7,194 bases of DNA from Methanobacteriota archaeon (GTDB lineage Archaea; Thermoplasmatota; Poseidoniia; Poseidoniales; Poseidoniaceae): positions 1 through 7,194 of the forward strand of contig JAPOHM010000067.1 of assembly GCA_029979405.1 (NCBI GenBank). Reading direction: 5' to 3'. This document shows positions 1 to 4,578 of the stretch, piece after piece. Each line of letters opens with the position of its first letter. Within the stretch, counting starts at the first letter, position 1. The translations under genes were made by a program, and so were the position numbers. The notes under the pieces are model-generated. The model saw nothing but the letters and a program-made list of their open reading frames with translations. It ran no database searches and was not told the origin of the DNA.

Positions 1-143
1 AAGAACGTAATCAGTTGCAGAGGTTCTCCGTCATACTTCGCAGCGGGGTCAACTATGTTTGCGCTTACTGTGTTTGCCAAAGCAAGACTCAGTGTAGCGA
101 TTATCAGCAGGCTTATTGTCCTAGAAAATTTGTTTGTCAACAT
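1..143 (-). CDS. N-terminus of a secreted protein of unknown function (runs off left edge)
   Basis: Reading the minus strand from an ATG at 143-141 gives 47 codons without a stop up to the window edge. The first 28 residues form a clear Sec-type signal peptide: a short basic start (MLTNKFSR), a hydrophobic core (residues 10-22, ISLLIIATLSLAL), and a cleavage site that most likely follows the VSA at 26-28. The mature part starts NIVDPAAKYDGEP and is too short to place in a family. A TATA-like element lies about 34 bases upstream and no Shine-Dalgarno sequence precedes the ATG, matching the other transcription-unit-leading genes here. It shares the direction of the ABC exporter gene and lies 55 bases downstream of it, but appears to have its own promoter. 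The signal peptide and start are well supported; the function is unknown. Confidence 0.72.
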   Translation of the reverse strand, partial: MLTNKFSRTISLLIIATLSLALANTVSANIVDPAAKYDGEPLQLITF

Positions 144-172
144 TTCTATCAAACAGCAACCGCGCGCATTTG

Positions 173-180
173 GTTATAAA
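173..180 (-). promoter_or_regulatory. TATA-box-like element for the left-edge secreted protein gene
   Basis: On the minus strand this reads TTTATAAC, close to the archaeal TATA consensus. Its centre is about 34 bases from the ATG at 143. With the usual archaeal spacing of about 26 bases from TATA centre to transcription start, the mRNA would begin near 150 and have only about 7 untranslated bases. It lies in the 55-base gap after the ABC exporter gene, suggesting independent transcription of the downstream gene. No upstream BRE is convincing. Confidence 0.5.
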
Positions 181-198
181 GGACCGTTTTTCATCGTG

Positions 199-1983
199 TT
201 ATTTTTTTGGCATGTTTCCTGTCTGTACATTCCACATCCGATTGTATATTTTGTCATTAGCAATCAATTCGTCATGCGCTCCGGACTCTACGATTTGCCC
301 TCGATCCAAGACAATGATTCTGTCAGAATTCCTGATAGTAGATAATCTGTGGGCGATAATTACAGTAGTGCGAGATTGTGATATTTTCTCAATGGATCTC
401 TGCAAAGCAGCTTCTGTTTCGTTATCGACTGCAGATGTAGCCTCATCTAAAATCAACAATGGAGCATCCTTCAGCACGGCTCTTGCAATGGCTATTCTTT
501 GCCTTTGCCCACCAGATAATCGATGACCACCTTCGCCAACCATAGTGTCCCAATTATCAGGTAAGGATTCAATAAAATTCGTAGCCTCTGCTATTTCAGC
601 AGCGGCTTTTACTTCTTCATCTGAAGCAGGGGGTCTCCCGTATCGAATATTCTCCATTATTGATGTCGGAAAGAGCGTAATGTGCTGGTCAACAAGGGCC
701 ATCGACCTACGCAGTGATTCAAGGTTCCAATCATGAAGTGCCTTCCCAGTCCACCTAATTACGCCTTCATTTGGTTCCGCAAATCTCAGCAGAAGTCGAA
801 TAAGGGTGGTTTTACCTGCACCTGTTGCACCAACCACGCCTATTGTTTTACCAGCCTCAATATTTAGGTTTAGATTTGAAAACACGTTCTCTCTTCCAGG
901 ATAGGCAAAAGAAACATTCTCAAGTTTGATATCAGATTTTCTTATTTCTTTCAAGTCAGGGTCGTGGACTCCCTGCTTTAATTCAGTTGGAGAATTTAGG
1001 ACATCTAAAACACGGGTAGATGACGCCATTGCTCTTTGGTAAAGATCGAAAGTCTCGCCCAATCTTGTTAACGGCCAGAGTAATCTCTGAGTCATAAATA
1101 TCAGTACTGAATACGCCCCAACAGCTAATTTTTCTTCCAAGGTTAATTTCCCTCCAAGAATCAGTGTAGCGGTGAATCCCGCAAGTATCGCCATCCTGAT
1201 GAGAGGTACAAAGGCTGCAGATAATTTGATGGCTTTCCTGTTTGCATCCCTGTAATCATTGCTTAGTTTTTCAACTCGCTTTAATTCAATATCTTCTGCA
1301 GTGAAGGATTGGATGGTTGACATACCCGAGAGGTCGTTTTCTAAGAGCGCATTTAGTTTACCAGCATTGTTTCTAACCTCAGAGTATCGTGGTTCTAACT
1401 TTCTCTGATAGAGGAACGAACCGTAAACGATAACCGGAATAGGAATTACAGCAAATAGCGCAATTTCCCACGATATTGCCATGAATACAGCTCCAACTAC
1501 GATTACCGTCGTGCTTACCTGAAGTAGGTCGTTAGCCCCCTTATCGAGGAATCTTTCGAGTTGGTTTATATCGTCGTTGAGTATTGCTAAGATGTCACCT
1601 TTCTGTCGTTCATCAAACCAACCCATCCCTTGTTTTTGCACGTGGCTGAAGGTTTCTAATCTCATCTCGTGCTGAACGGTCTGGGCAAGATTGCGCCACA
1701 AAATCCCATAGAAATATTCGAAAATAGATTCCAATCCCCAAATCAAGAAAGTAACAACAGATAGGATTAAAATTTGGTGCCAGGGGTCAGGATAGCCAAA
1801 TCCAGCAAGAAAAGAATCCTCTCTTTCCACAACAACATCAACAGCAAGACCGATTAATAATGGAGGTGCTAAGTCCCAAATTTTGTTGAGAACTGAACAT
1901 ATTGTAGCTAACCAAACAGTGCCTCTGTGCGGATTCATGTACCGAAGTAAGCGCCTCAGAGGACCGACTTCGGACATAGCCAT
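199..1983 (-). CDS. ABC exporter half-transporter (fused membrane and ATPase domains, MsbA/ABCB-like)
   Basis: This 594-residue protein has the order and length typical of type IV ABC exporter half-transporters, which work as dimers in the cytoplasmic membrane and pump lipids, peptides or drugs outward using ATP. The membrane domain (about 20-310) has six likely helices, near 22-50, 68-95, 155-175, 176-196, 258-280 and 285-305. The ATPase domain (about 352-590) is complete: Walker A GATGAGKT at 385-392, Q-loop Gln433, signature LSGGQ at 489-493, Walker B ending at Asp513 with catalytic Glu514, D-loop SAVD at 517-520, and switch His545. All catalytic residues are present, so it should be an active ATPase. 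The ATG at 1983 was chosen; a second in-frame ATG two codons later (1977) is equally possible. No Shine-Dalgarno sequence precedes either. The gene is divergent from the PPC-ligase pair. The substrate cannot be told from sequence, and no partner half-transporter is adjacent, so a homodimer is the simplest reading. Confidence 0.95.
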   Translation of the reverse strand: MAMSEVGPLRRLLRYMNPHRGTVWLATICSVLNKIWDLAPPLLIGLAVDVVVEREDSFLAGFGYPDPWHQILILSVVTFLIWGLESIFEYFYGILWRNLAQTVQHEMRLETFSHVQKQGMGWFDERQKGDILAILNDDINQLERFLDKGANDLLQVSTTVIVVGAVFMAISWEIALFAVIPIPVIVYGSFLYQRKLEPRYSEVRNNAGKLNALLENDLSGMSTIQSFTAEDIELKRVEKLSNDYRDANRKAIKLSAAFVPLIRMAILAGFTATLILGGKLTLEEKLAVGAYSVLIFMTQRLLWPLTRLGETFDLYQRAMASSTRVLDVLNSPTELKQGVHDPDLKEIRKSDIKLENVSFAYPGRENVFSNLNLNIEAGKTIGVVGATGAGKTTLIRLLLRFAEPNEGVIRWTGKALHDWNLESLRRSMALVDQHITLFPTSIMENIRYGRPPASDEEVKAAAEIAEATNFIESLPDNWDTMVGEGGHRLSGGQRQRIAIARAVLKDAPLLILDEATSAVDNETEAALQRSIEKISQSRTTVIIAHRLSTIRNSDRIIVLDRGQIVESGAHDELIANDKIYNRMWNVQTGNMPKK

Positions 1984-2069
1984 GCTATCTTGATTGATTA
2001 TGAGAACCCTCGTATCAAATCTAAAGAAAAAAGCGAATACTAATCAAATACCAACTTAACCGTGTATTA
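1984..2069. promoter_or_regulatory. Divergent promoter region between the ABC exporter and the PPC-ligase unit
   Basis: These 86 bases separate two divergent start codons and must hold both promoters. It is AT-rich, but neither TATA element is strong. For the minus-strand exporter a candidate is ATTTGATAC (plus positions 2012-2020), centred about 33 bases before the ATG. For the plus-strand PPC gene the best candidate is AATACTAA at 2036-2043, about 30 bases before the ATG. Neither start has a Shine-Dalgarno sequence, in keeping with short-leader or leaderless transcripts. I see no clear operator palindrome. Confidence 0.4.
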
Positions 2070-2498
2070 ATGGAATGGAGAAGAAGTGGCGAAGATTTGT
2101 TTGTAAGGCTCGATCCTGGTGATGAAATCCACTCATCTTTGCAAAGATTAGCAGATGAGGCTAAGTTCGATGCTGCCGCAATTACAAGCGGAATCGGGCG
2201 AACGAAGAACAATCTTTACGGTTACATGGATGATGAGGGAATTTACCAAAGGAAGTTATTGGAGCCACCTTCTGAGTTGGTAAGCCTCTCTGGAAATATA
2301 TCTAGAACAGAGGACGGAAAAGCGTTTACCCATATTCATTGCTGTTGGTCAGACAACGACCTGCAGGCACATGCAGGTCATATGTTCCAGTGTGAAGTGG
2401 CTGTAGTAGCCGAAATTCACATACGCATTATGTCAGAGATAATAATGACAAGGTGTCCTTTGCCTGGGGTTCAGTTACTGGGCTTACAATTTTCGTAA
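2070..2498 (+). CDS. PPC/DUF296 domain protein
   Basis: This 142-residue protein is a stand-alone PPC (plants and prokaryotes conserved, DUF296) domain. Recognisable landmarks are the N-terminal RLDPGDEI (13-20), the AAAITSGIG stretch (35-43), the central SLSGNIS (72-78), the HIH pair (His88, His90) and the downstream GH (His104) in HAGHMF. In solved bacterial and archaeal members the equivalent histidines bind a metal ion, usually modelled as zinc, and the protein forms trimers. In plants the same fold is linked to AT-hooks in nuclear DNA-binding proteins. There is no AT-hook here, and DNA binding by the prokaryotic single-domain form is not established. Two cysteines directly after the HIH pair (Cys91, Cys92) are unusual. 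No signal peptide, so cytoplasmic. It is the first gene of a likely two-gene unit with the DNA ligase, whose start lies 24 bases after this stop. Family assignment is confident; function is not. Confidence 0.88.
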   Translation: MEWRRSGEDLFVRLDPGDEIHSSLQRLADEAKFDAAAITSGIGRTKNNLYGYMDDEGIYQRKLLEPPSELVSLSGNISRTEDGKAFTHIHCCWSDNDLQAHAGHMFQCEVAVVAEIHIRIMSEIIMTRCPLPGVQLLGLQFS

Positions 2499-2513
2499 TG
2501 AGAACAAAATTTT

Positions 2514-2519
2514 GGTGAT
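2514..2519 (+). promoter_or_regulatory. Shine-Dalgarno site fixing the GTG start of the ligase
   Basis: GGTGAT matches the 3' portion of the full Shine-Dalgarno sequence (complementary to AUCACC near the 16S rRNA 3' end) and sits three bases before GTG at 2523. An in-frame TGA at 2499-2501 rules out any start much further upstream, so the GTG is well placed. Confidence 0.6.
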
Positions 2520-2522
2520 ATT

Positions 2523-4541
2523 GTGTCTGATAGATCTCGAATCGAGGAATTATCTTCGGCAATAAAGTATCACAGAGAGCTATATTACAACCACGCAGCT
2601 CCTGAAATAACAGATGCAGAGTTCGATAAATTATGGGATGAGCTGAAGAAAATCGACCCGTCAAACCCAGTTCTGAGTGAGGTAGGGCCTGAGCCACTTC
2701 CAGGGACCGTGAAAGTGGAGCACACATTCCCTATGCGGTCACTGGACAAGGGAATTAGCGATGAAGACATAATCCATTTCGTAACTCAATCAACCTTTGG
2801 AGGTAAAAGGTACCTTGCTCAACCTAAATTAGATGGTTCAGCTTTGTCTTTGGAGTATGTTGCAGGAAATTTACATCGTGCAGCAACGCGAGGAAGTGGA
2901 GAGCGCGGAGAAGATGTAACTCTGAACGCAAAATTAGTTGCCAATGTTCCATTACGCCTCTCTATTCCAGTAGACTGTCACGTACGTGGCGAAGTTGTAA
3001 TGCCACTGTCTATTTTTGAGGAAAAATATAGCGAGGTTTCTCCAAATCCGAGGAATTTGTGTAGTGGAGCGCTAAGACAGAAACATGGTGACGGTAAAGC
3101 GGATGCAGCGGACCTTGTGTTCCAAGCATACGACGTAAAATTTCCAAACGAATCTCCAGACCTAATCAACGATAGCCAGCTCTTAGATTGGCTCGTGAAA
3201 GCCGGAATTGATCCGGCACCATGGACAATTTTTGAATCAGAAACACCACAATTTGAAATGATTGAACACACAAGAGAATGGTCGAGCAAGAGAGATTCAT
3301 ATCCCTTCGAGATAGATGGTATCGTATTCAAACTCGATAACTTAGAACAAAGAGAAAATCTTGGGATGACAGCACATCACCCAAGGTGGGCCCTTGCTTG
3401 GAAATTTCCATCTCAAACCGCTCAATCTGTACTTCTCGAGGTAGATTGGCAAACAGGTCGTACAGGAGTAGTTACTCCAGTTGCAAGAATTGCTCCGCAG
3501 ATGGTTGGTGGAGTTACAGTAGAAAATGTAACATTGCACAATGTCGGAGAAGTAGAGAGATTGCAATTGAAAATTGGCGATAAGGTAACAATAACTCGCA
3601 GAGGAGACGTCATTCCAAAAATAATAGAAAATCATGGCAAGGCTAGATTAGAAGACTTGCAGAATCGTTTTCATGCTGATGGAAGTATTTTCAAGTCCGA
3701 TTTGCCTTCCGGAGAGTTAGAAATTCCGGAAATCTGCCCATCTTGTCAACGGATACTATCTGTTGATGGCGCATTCTTGAGATGCACTTCCTTAGATTGT
3801 TCGGCAAGAACTTCGCGTGCACTAATCTACTGGTGTAGGTCTTTAGAGATGGATGGGATTGGTGAAAAATTAATTGAAACCTTACTCGATAAGAAATTGG
3901 TAGAGAATATTGACGACCTTTATTCATTGACACACAACCAAATTGCATCATTGGATAGAATGGGTGAAAAAAGCGCTACAAACGTAATCAAGGAATTAAA
4001 TAAAACGCGGAAATTACAACTTTCGAAATTCTTACACGCCCTGGGTTTGGAGAGGATCGGCCCAGAAGTGGCAACAACAATTTCTCAGCATTTTACTTCC
4101 TTACATAACCTAATTCAGTGGGTCGACGTTGGAAGAAATGAAGAATTGACCCAGATAGATGGAATAGGTGACAAAGTAGCTGAGATATTCAGAAACGGAA
4201 TAATATCGAGGAGAAAGCTGATTGATCAGTTATCTGAGATAATCGAAATAACCGATGAATTAGAAGCTGCAACCGGATTATTTGATGGTAAGTCGTTTTG
4301 TATCACTGGGTCCCTATCAAGACCTCGAAAAGAAATTGCACTGTTCATAAAAAACCTAGGTGGAAAAGTTGTTGGTAGTGTAAGTTCCAATTTAGATATT
4401 TTAGTTGCAGGTGAAAAGGCAGGCTCCAAATTAGCTAAGGCAGAATCTCTTGGTATTACAATTTGGAACGAAGAAACGCTTTATTCTCAGAACGAAGTAA
4501 ATGAAAAACCACGCAAGACGCTATTTGATTATGACCACTGA
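2523..4541 (+). CDS. ligA: NAD+-dependent DNA ligase LigA
   Basis: This enzyme seals nicks in DNA using NAD+ as AMP donor. At 672 residues it is the same size as E. coli LigA (671), with all domains in order. Domain Ia (about 1-60) binds the NMN half of NAD+: Tyr21, Tyr22, Asp31, Asp35. The adenylation domain (about 60-300) has KLDG with catalytic Lys102, RGEV with Glu157, NPRN at 175-178, Arg185, DG at 265-266, Lys270 and motif V Lys294. The OB fold follows (about 303-370; GRTG and GDVIP). A zinc finger has Cys405, Cys408, Cys421 and Cys426, then helix-hairpin-helix motifs (about 430-575) and a BRCT domain (about 585-655). Two positions differ from the usual motifs: Phe34 where Tyr is common in DxEYD, and Gln100 where motif I usually has Glu. 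About 17 residues extend beyond the BRCT domain and end in RKTLFDYD. It starts with GTG behind a Shine-Dalgarno site. Identity is very secure. Archaea normally use an ATP-dependent ligase, so this gene is probably of bacterial origin. Confidence 0.97.
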   Translation: MSDRSRIEELSSAIKYHRELYYNHAAPEITDAEFDKLWDELKKIDPSNPVLSEVGPEPLPGTVKVEHTFPMRSLDKGISDEDIIHFVTQSTFGGKRYLAQPKLDGSALSLEYVAGNLHRAATRGSGERGEDVTLNAKLVANVPLRLSIPVDCHVRGEVVMPLSIFEEKYSEVSPNPRNLCSGALRQKHGDGKADAADLVFQAYDVKFPNESPDLINDSQLLDWLVKAGIDPAPWTIFESETPQFEMIEHTREWSSKRDSYPFEIDGIVFKLDNLEQRENLGMTAHHPRWALAWKFPSQTAQSVLLEVDWQTGRTGVVTPVARIAPQMVGGVTVENVTLHNVGEVERLQLKIGDKVTITRRGDVIPKIIENHGKARLEDLQNRFHADGSIFKSDLPSGELEIPEICPSCQRILSVDGAFLRCTSLDCSARTSRALIYWCRSLEMDGIGEKLIETLLDKKLVENIDDLYSLTHNQIASLDRMGEKSATNVIKELNKTRKLQLSKFLHALGLERIGPEVATTISQHFTSLHNLIQWVDVGRNEELTQIDGIGDKVAEIFRNGIISRRKLIDQLSEIIEITDELEAATGLFDGKSFCITGSLSRPRKEIALFIKNLGGKVVGSVSSNLDILVAGEKAGSKLAKAESLGITIWNEETLYSQNEVNEKPRKTLFDYDH

Positions 4542-4548
4542 CCAAGCA

Positions 4549-4556
4549 TTATAAAT
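4549..4556 (+). promoter_or_regulatory. TATA box of the surface-protein operon
   Basis: TTATAAAT starts eight bases after the ligase stop codon, and its centre is about 27 bases before the ATG at 4579. At standard archaeal spacing, transcription would start at or within a few bases of the ATG, giving a leaderless mRNA. This fits the lack of any Shine-Dalgarno sequence before that ATG. It indicates a new transcription unit despite the 37-base gap to the ligase gene. A bacterial -10 box would look similar, but no matching -35 element was seen. Confidence 0.65.
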
Positions 4557-4578
4557 TTCATCACATAATCCATTACCC

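Noticed and set aside
161..167. CGCGCGC tract in AT-rich DNA as an operator or terminator stem
   Set aside because: It is very short, has no supporting flanking symmetry and no following T-run on the minus strand.
55..526. Two overlapping plus-strand open frames (55-345 and 134-526)
   Set aside because: They lie mostly antisense to the well-supported ABC exporter and the left-edge secreted protein, with no family resemblance and no plausible start signals.
2075..2077. Alternative ATG for the PPC gene
   Set aside because: It is out of frame with the PPC domain; the ATG at 2070 is in frame and matches the expected domain start.
2428..2727. Minus-strand open frame of 99 codons across the PPC-ligase junction
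   Set aside because: It is antisense to the ligase N-terminus and the PPC C-terminus, both clearly real; its composition is that of a shadow frame.
2978..3951. Several open frames of 60-120 codons inside the ligase
   Set aside because: All overlap conserved ligase domains (adenylation, OB fold, zinc finger) in other frames and show no recognisable domains.
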